This document shows positions 30,111 through 36,917 of a stretch of DNA of 64,000 bases, piece by piece. Position 1 is the first letter of the stretch; the number at the start of each line of letters is the position of its first letter. Location: positions 62,001 to 126,000 of the IMG/VR virus record IMGVR_UViG_3300042544_002197; one strand, given 5' to 3'. This DNA is from a virus. Both the position numbers and the translations under genes were made by a program. The notes beneath the pieces are model-generated. The model ran no database searches and was not told the origin of the DNA. It worked only from the letters and a program-made list of their open reading frames with translations.

Positions 30111-30293
30111 TTAATTATTTCCATTTTCTAATGATATTAAATATTGTATATAATAACGTCTGATATAGACGGGCATAGAAAGGATATCTCCATATGAGAA
30201 TCCTCTTTTAACTAAAAATAAAATCTCGTCTAACTGTCCCTTTTTATAATCCGTAGAAAGGACGAAAAAACTCAACCCCGAATCCAATTTCAA
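30111..30293 (-). CDS. Small gp51-like tail assembly frame, probably expressed by frameshift from the gp26-like gene
   Basis: The 60-codon frame overlaps the end of the 249-aa gene by 50 nt and has no ATG in the overlap; its first possible start is TTG. The peptide after the overlap (LDEILFLVKRGFSYGDILSM then PVYIRRYYIQYL) looks like a conserved short helical protein and resembles the small gene that follows gp26 in T4-type phages (gp51). A TTT TTT CGT site at 30261-30270 would move ribosomes +1 from the upstream frame into this one, giving a fusion of about 293 residues. In many tailed phages the paired assembly chaperones before the tape measure are made this way. Independent translation from TTG is the alternative. 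Confidence 0.7.
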   Translation of the reverse strand: MKLDSGLSFFVLSTDYKKGQLDEILFLVKRGFSYGDILSMPVYIRRYYIQYLISLENGNN

Positions 30294-30993
30294 CTTGGAT
30301 TGTGTCTCCTGACGGGGTGATTGCTGTTTGGGTTAAGTCTAACCCCGGTTTATTTTCGTTGATAAATTTTCTAAAATCTTGTGAGTCCTTAATCGGCATG
30401 TTCTCAACAAAGTTTCTAATATTCATTAGGTCTTTATTGCCCGCGACCGATTTAATCATCATTTCAAGTTGTTTAGTGATAATTGGAGCCACTCCGTTAC
30501 CGTTCCAACTATCTCTAATTGCGTCTATTTCCTTTTCTTGTTTCTTATTTAAAAAATTAAATGTGATATCTAATTTTGATTTTTCCATGAAATAAGAATA
30601 TTCACCATTTGAATCTGCAACTAATTTAAAGTCTTTTGTTTTTACTGTTGATAAATCTAATTCAAAATCAAACTGTTCTCCTGTTTTTGGGTCTGTTGAT
30701 GTAACTTTATAATCACTACCAAATGAGGTATTTCTTAAGAATATTAAAATCGCTTGTCTATCCTCCTCAACCAAATCATCGATAGGTAAATCTTTATCTA
30801 AAATTTTTCTTTTTAGTAATTCGTCAACAACTTTATTAGTTGCAATTAAACTTGGGGATGATAAGATATTCTCATCTGCGGCGGTTAAGTATGCGATTCT
30901 TACCGATTTTTTGTTATTTGTATAATGAATACCTCTACTTGGTAATTCAACTACGTCATAAGCAATGTTGGGGTCAATTCTAAATTCTTCCAT
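30244..30993 (-). CDS. gp26-like baseplate hub / tail assembly protein
   Basis: The 249-residue product has the N-terminal pattern of the T4 gp26 family: VVELPSRGIHYTNNKKSVRI then AYLTAADENILSSP, with a helical C-terminal half. I associate this family (T4 baseplate protein, PF12322) with small tail assembly factors that sit before the tape measure gene. It lies two genes after the tube gene and overlaps the gp51-like frame. The last residues before its stop are GVEFFRPFYGL, encoded by the U-rich site discussed as a frameshift signal. A near-consensus late motif (CTACTTATA) lies 14 nt before the ATG. Confidence 0.82.
   Translation of the reverse strand: MEEFRIDPNIAYDVVELPSRGIHYTNNKKSVRIAYLTAADENILSSPSLIATNKVVDELLKRKILDKDLPIDDLVEEDRQAILIFLRNTSFGSDYKVTSTDPKTGEQFDFELDLSTVKTKDFKLVADSNGEYSYFMEKSKLDITFNFLNKKQEKEIDAIRDSWNGNGVAPIITKQLEMMIKSVAGNKDLMNIRNFVENMPIKDSQDFRKFINENKPGLDLTQTAITPSGDTIQVEIGFGVEFFRPFYGL
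30261..30270 (-). promoter_or_regulatory. Candidate programmed frameshift site (U6-C)
   Basis: The minus-strand RNA is GAG UUU UUU CGU in the gp26-like frame. Phe-tRNA (anticodon GAA) on UUU can shift +1 to UUC, which pairs better, and reading continues GUC CUU UCU in the gp51-like frame. A -2 shift would reach the same frame with one extra Phe. No obvious downstream pseudoknot was seen by eye. Confidence 0.5.
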
Positions 30994-31007
30994 AGTACAA
31001 TTTAAAC

Positions 31008-31017
31008 TATAAGTAGA
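31008..31017 (-). promoter_or_regulatory. Variant late-promoter candidate CTACTTATAG before the gp26-like gene
   Basis: It differs from CTATTTATA at one base and lies 14 nt before the ATG at 30993 in sense orientation. Weaker evidence than the exact matches. The terminator after gp19 lies just upstream, so a promoter here is needed unless read-through supplies this operon. Confidence 0.4.
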
Positions 31018-31036
31018 TTAAAGTAAAGTTTTTGCA

Positions 31037-31090
31037 TAAAAAAAACCGACAACCCATTAGACAGATTTACTAATTTGATTATCGGTTTTA
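31037..31090 (-). terminator. Intrinsic terminator after the tail tube gene
   Basis: The stem AAAACCGA / TCGGTTTT (31042-31049 with 31082-31089) has an inner ATTAG/CTAAT helix in the large loop. Minus RNA continues with UUUUUUUU. It lies about 20 nt after the gp19 stop. Confidence 0.75.
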
Positions 31091-31107
31091 ATATTAAATA
31101 GAAACTA

Positions 31108-31596
31108 TTAGTATACTTGGATACAACGGTCCATTCTCAAGTTACAAGTAATTTGAGCTAAAGCATCGTTGTTGTAATCTAAATCACCAAAGTTTAAACT
31201 TGTTAAGAAACAACCTTGGATAATCCATTTTTCAACAACAACTCCTGTTGGGTCAAGCATTTCAAGTTCAATGTCTTTTTTGTATCCGGCAGCATATCCC
31301 ATTCTACCTGTTACTGATTCCGCATGTAAACGGAACCATTCCATTAACGCTTGAGAAGCTGAAGGACCAATCGGGTCTTTAAAAGTAACACTCATTTCTT
31401 CCCAAGTGAATCTACCAGCAACATAAGTTGAAGTATTCAAGAAAGGAATCTCTGTTGAGTTAATTTTAGCTGAAGGTCTTTTTGTTGAAGATACATACCA
31501 TTCGTTAATTCCCAAAGATGAAGGGAATCTAAGAATAAATCTGTTCTGTCTTTTCGGTTCGTAAGGAACCGGCATTTTCATTAGTAAATCTGCCAT
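31108..31596 (-). CDS. 19: Tail tube protein gp19
   Basis: The 162-residue product equals T4 gp19 in size (163) and matches the tube family throughout: N-terminal PYEPKRQNRFILRFPSSLGI, then FTWEEMSVTFKDPIGPSASQ, ALMEWFRLHAE and the C-terminal LDYNNDALAQITCNLRMDRC. It forms the stacked hexameric rings of the inner tube. The gene has its own late promoter 37 nt upstream and its own terminator, so it is a monocistronic, probably very highly expressed unit, as expected for a protein needed in more than a hundred copies per virion. Confidence 0.96.
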   Translation of the reverse strand: MADLLMKMPVPYEPKRQNRFILRFPSSLGINEWYVSSTKRPSAKINSTEIPFLNTSTYVAGRFTWEEMSVTFKDPIGPSASQALMEWFRLHAESVTGRMGYAAGYKKDIELEMLDPTGVVVEKWIIQGCFLTSLNFGDLDYNNDALAQITCNLRMDRCIQVY

Positions 31597-31633
31597 TTTG
31601 TATTTGTTAAATTTTTTGTTATTTTATACTTCT

Positions 31634-31641
31634 TATAAATA
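31634..31641 (-). promoter_or_regulatory. Late-promoter candidate TATTTATA before gp19
   Basis: The minus strand reads ACACATATTTATAAGAAG, 37 nt before the ATG. The leader is A-rich with no Shine-Dalgarno. The same 37-nt spacing occurs at gp18. Confidence 0.7.
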
Positions 31642-31786
31642 TGTGTTATTTGGAAATAAATTTATTTTTGGTTAGGTACTTGATTTTATCAATTATTTTT
31701 CGTAGTTTTTTACAAACCCTCCAGTATTCTAGTTCCAGTAATAAATAATATATCTATTTTTTAATAATTTATTCAATATTAAATAA

Positions 31787-31821
31787 ATACTAGTATAACC
31801 AGTTCTAGATTATACTAGTAT
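31787..31821. repeat. 12-bp perfect inverted repeat, ATACTAGTATAA / TTATACTAGTAT
   Basis: Arms at 31787-31798 and 31810-31821 enclose an 11-nt loop (CCAGTTCTAGA). Each arm itself contains the palindrome ATACTAGTAT, so the site could be two protein-binding sites or one RNA stem. It lies between the gp18 terminator and the gp19 promoter. Confidence 0.8.
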
Positions 31822-31861
31822 ATACTGGGTGCAGTAAAACAATCCAATCATTATACAAAAG

Positions 31862-31882
31862 GTTCCACGTGGAACGTTCCAC
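31862..31882. repeat. Alternating 7-mer triplet GTTCCAC-GTGGAAC-GTTCCAC
   Basis: Three adjacent 7-mers form two overlapping perfect 14-bp palindromes (GTTCCACGTGGAAC and GTGGAACGTTCCAC). This gives two mutually exclusive hairpins or a tandem binding site. It is GC-richer than its surroundings and starts about 75 bp from the gp18 stop. Confidence 0.8.
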
Positions 31883-31885
31883 AAA

Positions 31886-31914
31886 TAAAGAAGGAGGTCC
31901 AAAGACCCCCTTCC
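31886..31914 (-). terminator. Intrinsic terminator after the tail sheath gene
   Basis: Minus RNA reads GAAGGGGGUC-UUUG-GACCUCCUUC-UUUAUUU, a 10-bp stem with one G-U pair. On the plus strand that pair is an A-C mismatch, so the hairpin favours minus-strand transcripts. Confidence 0.88.
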
Positions 31915-31936
31915 TATTTTTATATCTCCTTTTAGA

Positions 31937-34816
31937 TTAGATATTCTCAAATGAGGCTCCTGTTGGAGTGATTACAAATTCAACATCAATAAATTCAAGA
32001 GAACGAGTAGGTTTAATATAAATTTTACCTCTCAATGTGTTTGCATCAATATCTTCTGGGTCACTAGAAACAGTAACTTTGAATTCGTACAAACCTCTTT
32101 CCTTTTTAATTGAATCCAAGATAGGGTTAACCAATCTTAAGAACTCTTGTCTTACTTGCTCGTCATTTTGTTCAAATAACAATCTTACCGCAACTGCTGA
32201 AATTAATTTTCTTGCTCTCAATAATAATCTTCTTACGTTGATTCTATCCAATGCAGATTCTCTTACTTGAAGTGTTTTGTTACCCCAAATAATTGTACCT
32301 GTATCAGAGAAAGTTGCAATTGGGTTGATTCTATTCTTATATAATTCATCTCTTTCGTCTAAAGTTAATTTTTTGGTTGCTTTAATGGCATTTACCAAAC
32401 CTCTTGAATAACCCGCGACTGCGAACCAAGGATAAGAAACGTTGTCGGTTAATGCGATATTCTTCAATACCTCACCTGTTGGTGGGATATATAGTTGAGT
32501 TGCATTATCCGTATCTCTTACTTGAATCCAAGGCCAATATGTTGCAGAATAGTTAGAATCAATAGATACTGTATCTAATTCACCAACAACGTCAGCAGCT
32601 GCGGTTGTTCCCGTAATGTTAGGAGAGTTCATAATGTATAATGAATCTGCTCTATCATTCTCAATCATATCAATTGCTTGATTAACTAAAGAACTATGGT
32701 CACGGAAGTTAATACCTGGAGTTGCAAATACGTTAATATCAACCGCTTCAGGGTTAGCAAATGTGTTTATAGCGTCTAAATAAGCATAATAGTCAGAGTT
32801 TCCATTATCAGCGTTAAACACCCCACTATACGCACCAGTTGTTTTATTATTGTTGTAAGTTGTTTTACCAAATATATAACCGTCGGTGTTGGTTCTTGAT
32901 GTTCTATAGATATCCCAACCATCTGTACCTCCACATGTTGCAAATGTAAATTTACGATATGCAATATTTTCTAACGCTCCTTTTGTTATACCTTCTAAAT
33001 CGTAAGGTGTACATTGGTATGTAGTTCCTGTAATATCGGTAGCATTAACAGATAAGTGGAATCCGAAAGTTTCAGTTGTACCACTTGTACCTTTATATTT
33101 AAATAAATCCTTATCAAATCCGACTTGTGATGATAATCCTAACATTACTTTCTTTACCTTATCACCTGACTCAATATTTTCAGTACCGTCTGCGTTATAT
33201 GTTACTACATCACCAGCATCGATATATTCAGTTTTATAAATTACACTACCTAATGTTGTTCCACTAAAGTTTGCATTATTAACAAATCCTTTAAATCCTG
33301 CAGGGAACGCATCCGATGGATGATTATCAGCTAAAGATAACATTATATATTTTGAACGTAATTCGTACTCACCATCGGCGGTACCTATTTTTCTACCAAC
33401 AAAACCTGGCATGTCAGGATTCATAGAACATCTTGAATATTTTTCAAGAACAACCATATTGTCATCAGTATCGTTAAAATCACGAACAACAATGTCAAAT
33501 TCACCTGAATCTAAATTAATGTTTTGGATTGTTATTTTAACTTGGTAGTTAGAACCTTCACCGTCTGAAATTGTTATTACTTCAAATAAATCTGAAACTT
33601 TTCCACCACGAACTTCTGAAACCACCATTGGAGATAAAGATGTTGACCATTGACCTAAAAAGTTAGAACCTTCATCATTAAAAACTTTAGTTGTACTTAA
33701 ACCTCTAATCAATCCTCTTTCATAAGCGGATTTAACTAAATTAGGATAAGATTCATAAACATAAAGAGGAAAATCTTCATATGACTTGTCAAATACATCA
33801 GAACCTAATACTTTTTTAATGTATTTTGTTGACGTTGTATCTAAAGTACAATTAAATGATTTTGCACCTCCTGTTGTTCCTGTAACATTAATTTGAAATT
33901 CACCTAATGGATTTAATTCAATATCTGTAACTTCGGCCAATGAAACTTGTGTGGTGCCCGTAACTTCATAAGTTAATATCTCTGAAGCATAACGACCTCT
34001 TGATCTTAATGTTGCCACAGATATACTATCATAATCGGTATTAACCTCAGCACCAAATGTGTATTTTACAACATCAAATCTAGTAGTACCTGAATTCCAA
34101 GCAAATTTATATGAATAAAGTTGATTAATTGTTGCACCTGAATTAAAGAAAGTATTGTACCATTCTTTATTATTAGGTGTTTCACTGTATAGTTTACCTG
34201 TTAAAGGCGATACAACTTGTAATGTCGTACTAGGTAATGTTACACCTGAAGGCATTAAACCAATTGTAAACCATTTACCGTCATCTGTAGTTGTAAAACC
34301 ACTAAAATTTGATACTATATAACTTGTTATAGATACTCCTTCTGTTGAAGTTTTACCCGATAACTCACCATATATTGTACTTCCGGTAATTGTTGCGGTT
34401 GTTGCAGACATAGTAGTACTTCCAGACGTACTATAACTTGAATCCCAAGTAGCACCTGTTGGTGAAATACCACCTAATGTTTTTATTGCGAATGTTTTAC
34501 CTGCTTTATATCCAGTCAATCCAAGTACTCTTGTTACGAATAATTGGTTTGACTCTTGTAAATAAGATTTAGCTACGTAAGGTAACTCATATTTTGGGTT
34601 ATTAGATCCGTCTCCATATTTTTCTGGAGAGGTACCGCCAAAGTATGTTTTGAATTCGTCGAAGTCTCCTATTAAAATTGGTTCGAAAGCTGGACCTTTT
34701 AAGGTTTCACCTACTAATCCCAATGTTGTTACTCCGACACTTTGAGCCACGAATGTTAGATCCTTCTCAGATGTGTAGACACCTGGAGAAACGAATACTC
34801 TGTTTGAATTTGCCAT
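31937..34816 (-). CDS. 18: Contractile tail sheath protein gp18
   Basis: The 959-residue product is larger than T4 gp18 (659). The N-terminus has the sheath pattern NRVFVSPGVYTSEKDLTF and the C-terminal core is conserved near residues 845-880 (GTIIWGNKTLQVRESALDRI, then NVRRLLLRARKLI), ending with an EFVITP.GASFENI strand. The extra about 300 residues lie in the middle (roughly 140-500) and are Thr/Gly/Ser-rich, probably outward-facing domains as in T4 domains I-II. It has its own late promoter 37 nt upstream and its own terminator, so like gp19 it forms a single-gene unit. Confidence 0.95.
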   Translation of the reverse strand: MANSNRVFVSPGVYTSEKDLTFVAQSVGVTTLGLVGETLKGPAFEPILIGDFDEFKTYFGGTSPEKYGDGSNNPKYELPYVAKSYLQESNQLFVTRVLGLTGYKAGKTFAIKTLGGISPTGATWDSSYSTSGSTTMSATTATITGSTIYGELSGKTSTEGVSITSYIVSNFSGFTTTDDGKWFTIGLMPSGVTLPSTTLQVVSPLTGKLYSETPNNKEWYNTFFNSGATINQLYSYKFAWNSGTTRFDVVKYTFGAEVNTDYDSISVATLRSRGRYASEILTYEVTGTTQVSLAEVTDIELNPLGEFQINVTGTTGGAKSFNCTLDTTSTKYIKKVLGSDVFDKSYEDFPLYVYESYPNLVKSAYERGLIRGLSTTKVFNDEGSNFLGQWSTSLSPMVVSEVRGGKVSDLFEVITISDGEGSNYQVKITIQNINLDSGEFDIVVRDFNDTDDNMVVLEKYSRCSMNPDMPGFVGRKIGTADGEYELRSKYIMLSLADNHPSDAFPAGFKGFVNNANFSGTTLGSVIYKTEYIDAGDVVTYNADGTENIESGDKVKKVMLGLSSQVGFDKDLFKYKGTSGTTETFGFHLSVNATDITGTTYQCTPYDLEGITKGALENIAYRKFTFATCGGTDGWDIYRTSRTNTDGYIFGKTTYNNNKTTGAYSGVFNADNGNSDYYAYLDAINTFANPEAVDINVFATPGINFRDHSSLVNQAIDMIENDRADSLYIMNSPNITGTTAAADVVGELDTVSIDSNYSATYWPWIQVRDTDNATQLYIPPTGEVLKNIALTDNVSYPWFAVAGYSRGLVNAIKATKKLTLDERDELYKNRINPIATFSDTGTIIWGNKTLQVRESALDRINVRRLLLRARKLISAVAVRLLFEQNDEQVRQEFLRLVNPILDSIKKERGLYEFKVTVSSDPEDIDANTLRGKIYIKPTRSLEFIDVEFVITPTGASFENI

Positions 34817-34853
34817 CGATTGTTGTTTGGTTAATTATTTTTATTAGTTATTC

Positions 34854-34861
34854 TATAAATA
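34854..34861 (-). promoter_or_regulatory. Late-promoter candidate TATTTATA before gp18
   Basis: The minus strand reads AAAGATATTTATAGAATAAC, 37 nt before the ATG. An inverted repeat, ATCTTTG (34861-34867) with CAAAGAT (34875-34881), lies just upstream. Confidence 0.7.
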
Positions 34862-34899
34862 TCTTTGTTTTTACCAAAGATTTCCGTACTTTTCTTAAA

Positions 34900-34939
34900 A
34901 AAGATAGTAAATTATCTTTTTATATCTAAAACTATCTTT
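34900..34939. promoter_or_regulatory. Operator-like inverted repeat before the 52-aa RHH gene
   Basis: AAAGATAGT (34900-34908) and ACTATCTTT (34931-34939) are perfect 9-bp inverted arms 22 nt apart. A further TATCTTT half-site lies between them at 34913-34919. They sit directly before the RHH gene start, so autoregulation is plausible. This is inference. Confidence 0.5.
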
Positions 34940-34943
34940 CATT

Positions 34944-35102
34944 ATGGAAAACAAACAGAAAAATGTAAAAATCAGTGAAAAACACCACGAGATGTTAAAA
35001 GTCCATTGTGAAAAGAACGGATTAAAAATTTACAAAGTCTTAGAAAAATTTATAGAAGACTTGTGTAAACCAAAAAAGAAGGACATGTATGGTGATGATT
35101 AA
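34944..35102 (+). CDS. 52-aa ribbon-helix-helix-like protein, opposite strand
   Basis: The short ORF ATG 34944 to TAA 35102 encodes MENKQKNVKISEKHHEMLKV and then HCEKNGLKIYKVLEKFIEDL. A beta strand (NVKIS) followed by two helices is the usual plan of CopG/Arc-type ribbon-helix-helix DNA-binding proteins. It is the only plus-strand gene inside the 17-37 kb minus tail cluster and ends convergently, overlapping the gp15-like stop by 4 nt. The region before it holds inverted AAAGATAGT repeats. It lacks the late motif, so expression may be early. Possible target: its own operator or the neighbouring sheath promoter. Confidence 0.7.
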   Translation: MENKQKNVKISEKHHEMLKVHCEKNGLKIYKVLEKFIEDLCKPKKKDMYGDD

Positions 35103-36355
35103 TAAAGATACGTAACCCCTATTCTTGACCCAATTACAGGTGCACCACTCAACGTTATTCTTTGGTCACTAGTTATATCAAAACCTGAACCTTCCTCTTG
35201 TAATAGACCGTTTATGTCTACAGTTATGATACTATTGATGGAGTTATGTAATGTAAATTCTAATGTTGATCCATTATATGTAAAATATTCCGTTGTAACT
35301 TGTAATAAGGAACCATAAGTGTCGATAATTACACTATTTCTACCCTTATAATATGTTATGGCAATCGAACTACCTTCAGGTGGTGGTTCAGAAAATGTAA
35401 TTTTTGATGTGTATGCGACGTGAAAATAATCCGTATCCCTCTCTTGTACAAGACCGTTTACCGATGCGTTGAATAACGTTCCTATACTTTCACCAACACT
35501 AAATTGTGTTTGAATTCCATCAGCAGGAAAAGTGGCCACAGTTACATCAATTAACTTATTAATAAATTTTTTACTGCCTGGTTTTTGATTTATAAATTCA
35601 TTTAATAGAAAAAATCTACTAATTGCCGGCTTAACCTCAAATTCCTCACTATCTATTAAAATACCCAACATTACAAATTTATAATTTTGAATATAAAATC
35701 TACGACCATCAACTGTATCTATAGGACTATTATCTTCAATACCCTCTAAAACTATTGGTATGTAATGTCCTTTTACAGATGTGTAAGCCTGTCTTGAAGA
35801 GAACTTTTGTAAAACAATTTTATTAAATTTATTTAAATCCCTAAATTTATGACACACTATTGTAACCTCAAAAGTTATATCCACAGCAACTGGTTGTGGC
35901 ATTTTATATATGTCGGCACCAATTTGTGTTCCGTTCCATGTTGGGACAGATGCATAATGGAATGTTCTTCTATCAGGTATTGTTCTTTGTGTTACAGGAT
36001 TCGTACCTGGCTGAACGTCAGGTTTTCTAATAATTGCAATAAATGGTACTTTAACATTACCATCGTCATCAGAAAACTCCCAATTGTTTGCAAATTCACC
36101 CCATCTTTGTATTGTAAGTATTTTTGGTATGATTGGGATTTGATTCCCATCAGATACAACAACAAAATTTGTTTTTATAAAATCTAACATTCCACCATCC
36201 AAATCATCATGAAGTATAGAATCAGGTAAATAGGAATCTGACTTGGTAATCCTATCCAATAATTCCTGTCTTCTCTCCATAACTCGTTCACCTTGGAACG
36301 ATTCTTTCGCACCACCATAAACATCAATGTTGTTTTTTCTTTTAGGTATTCCCAT
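35099..36355 (-). CDS. gp15-like tail sheath stabiliser/terminator with two C-terminal repeat domains
   Basis: The 418-residue product has an N-terminal about 270 residues that resemble T4 gp15 (272): KILTIQRWGEFANN, VPFIAIIRKPD, the segment KMPQPVAVDITFEVTIVCHK, and FSSRQAYTSVKGHYIPIVLE. The C-terminal part adds two related beta domains near 285-335 and 350-418, sharing VNGL.QE....F......ITFS.PP..GS.I.ITYY. The gp15 role is capping the tail tube and sheath before head joining. It is encoded between the neck-type gene and gp18, matching the T4 order 14-15-(16-17)-18. The two added domains are not in T4. Confidence 0.75.
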   Translation of the reverse strand: MGIPKRKNNIDVYGGAKESFQGERVMERRQELLDRITKSDSYLPDSILHDDLDGGMLDFIKTNFVVVSDGNQIPIIPKILTIQRWGEFANNWEFSDDDGNVKVPFIAIIRKPDVQPGTNPVTQRTIPDRRTFHYASVPTWNGTQIGADIYKMPQPVAVDITFEVTIVCHKFRDLNKFNKIVLQKFSSRQAYTSVKGHYIPIVLEGIEDNSPIDTVDGRRFYIQNYKFVMLGILIDSEEFEVKPAISRFFLLNEFINQKPGSKKFINKLIDVTVATFPADGIQTQFSVGESIGTLFNASVNGLVQERDTDYFHVAYTSKITFSEPPPEGSSIAITYYKGRNSVIIDTYGSLLQVTTEYFTYNGSTLEFTLHNSINSIITVDINGLLQEEGSGFDITSDQRITLSGAPVIGSRIGVTYLY

Positions 36356-36356
36356 G

Positions 36357-36869
36357 TTATACTCCTCTAAATTCGTTTTGTTGTGTTGGTACGCAAACTA
36401 TAGTTCTATAATGTGGTTTGAATCCAAACATTTTGTGTTTATTATCTGAGGTTACCTTACCATCATTTGAGACAGTATAAAACCTCAATTTCTCCTCCGA
36501 ATCGGGATAACCAATATAATCACCGTACTTAATATCCACATTCAATTCTTCCAAATGTGTTATATAAACCGACAATGTTAAATTTCCCGGCTCATTATAT
36601 CTAACCATACCAGATTTATATGTAACATTCTTCGGTTCTTCAATTTTAACCAATGCATTAATCTCAACAGGTGGAAAGTACTTTATCTCATCCGCACCCG
36701 CTTCAGCATAGACCGCGTCATTGTCTGTTTTACTCCTATCGACACGATAAAGGACTAATTTCATGTTTAAATCCCCATGAAGATATTCCCTACCCATTTG
36801 AATATTGATATCAAAGTCGTCTTGAGAGAAGAATTTAGACAATCTGGTAATTGGTAATTTATTGTTCAT
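36357..36869 (-). CDS. Neck / head-closure-type protein (gp14 position)
   Basis: The 170-residue soluble protein has several motif-like stretches: DINIQMGREYLHGDLNMKLV, LYRVDRSKTDNDAVY, VDIKYGDYIGYPDSEEKLRF and DNKHKMFGFKPHYRTIVC. Its length and position just before the gp15-like gene suggest the gp14 neck/head-closure role. I infer this from gene order and general resemblance to structural proteins of T4-like phages; it is not proven by a catalytic or named motif. It leads a late operon, with CTATTTATT 5 nt before the ATG, and is divergent from the helicase gene. Confidence 0.7.
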   Translation of the reverse strand: MNNKLPITRLSKFFSQDDFDINIQMGREYLHGDLNMKLVLYRVDRSKTDNDAVYAEAGADEIKYFPPVEINALVKIEEPKNVTYKSGMVRYNEPGNLTLSVYITHLEELNVDIKYGDYIGYPDSEEKLRFYTVSNDGKVTSDNKHKMFGFKPHYRTIVCVPTQQNEFRGV

Positions 36870-36874
36870 ATCCT

Positions 36875-36883
36875 AATAAATAG
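36875..36883 (-). promoter_or_regulatory. Late-promoter candidate CTATTTATT for the neck operon
   Basis: The minus strand reads AAACTATTTATTAGGATATG, 5 nt before the ATG at 36869. Confidence 0.6.
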
Positions 36884-36902
36884 TTTAATCTTACGTTCTA
36901 AT

Positions 36903-36910
36903 TATTTATA
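36903..36910 (+). promoter_or_regulatory. Late-type motif TATTTATA before the helicase gene
   Basis: The plus strand reads AATTATTTATATTTTAATATG, 7 nt before the ATG at 36918. The divergent neck gene has its own copy on the other strand 20 bp away, each in sense orientation. Confidence 0.55.
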
Positions 36911-36917
36911 TTTTAAT

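Larger units (their letters stand above)
31597..31936. other. 340-bp non-coding region between gp18 and gp19 with inverted repeats
   Basis: No convincing ORF on either strand. From gp18 towards gp19 it holds the gp18 terminator (31886-31914), a triple GTTCCAC/GTGGAAC element (31862-31882), a 12-bp inverted repeat (31787-31821), an AT-rich stretch with CCAGTAT...ATACTGG long-range complementarity, and the gp19 late promoter (31634-31641). Four CTAG tetramers fall within about 100 bp. It is by far the longest gap in a densely packed genome, so some function (small RNA, regulatory site, recombination or origin element) is likely but unknown. Confidence 0.7.

Noticed and set aside
31641-31751. 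35-codon hydrophobic ORF on the plus strand in the gp18-gp19 gap
   Set aside because: Very short, no promoter or leader, overlaps the gp19 promoter, no conserved-looking pattern.
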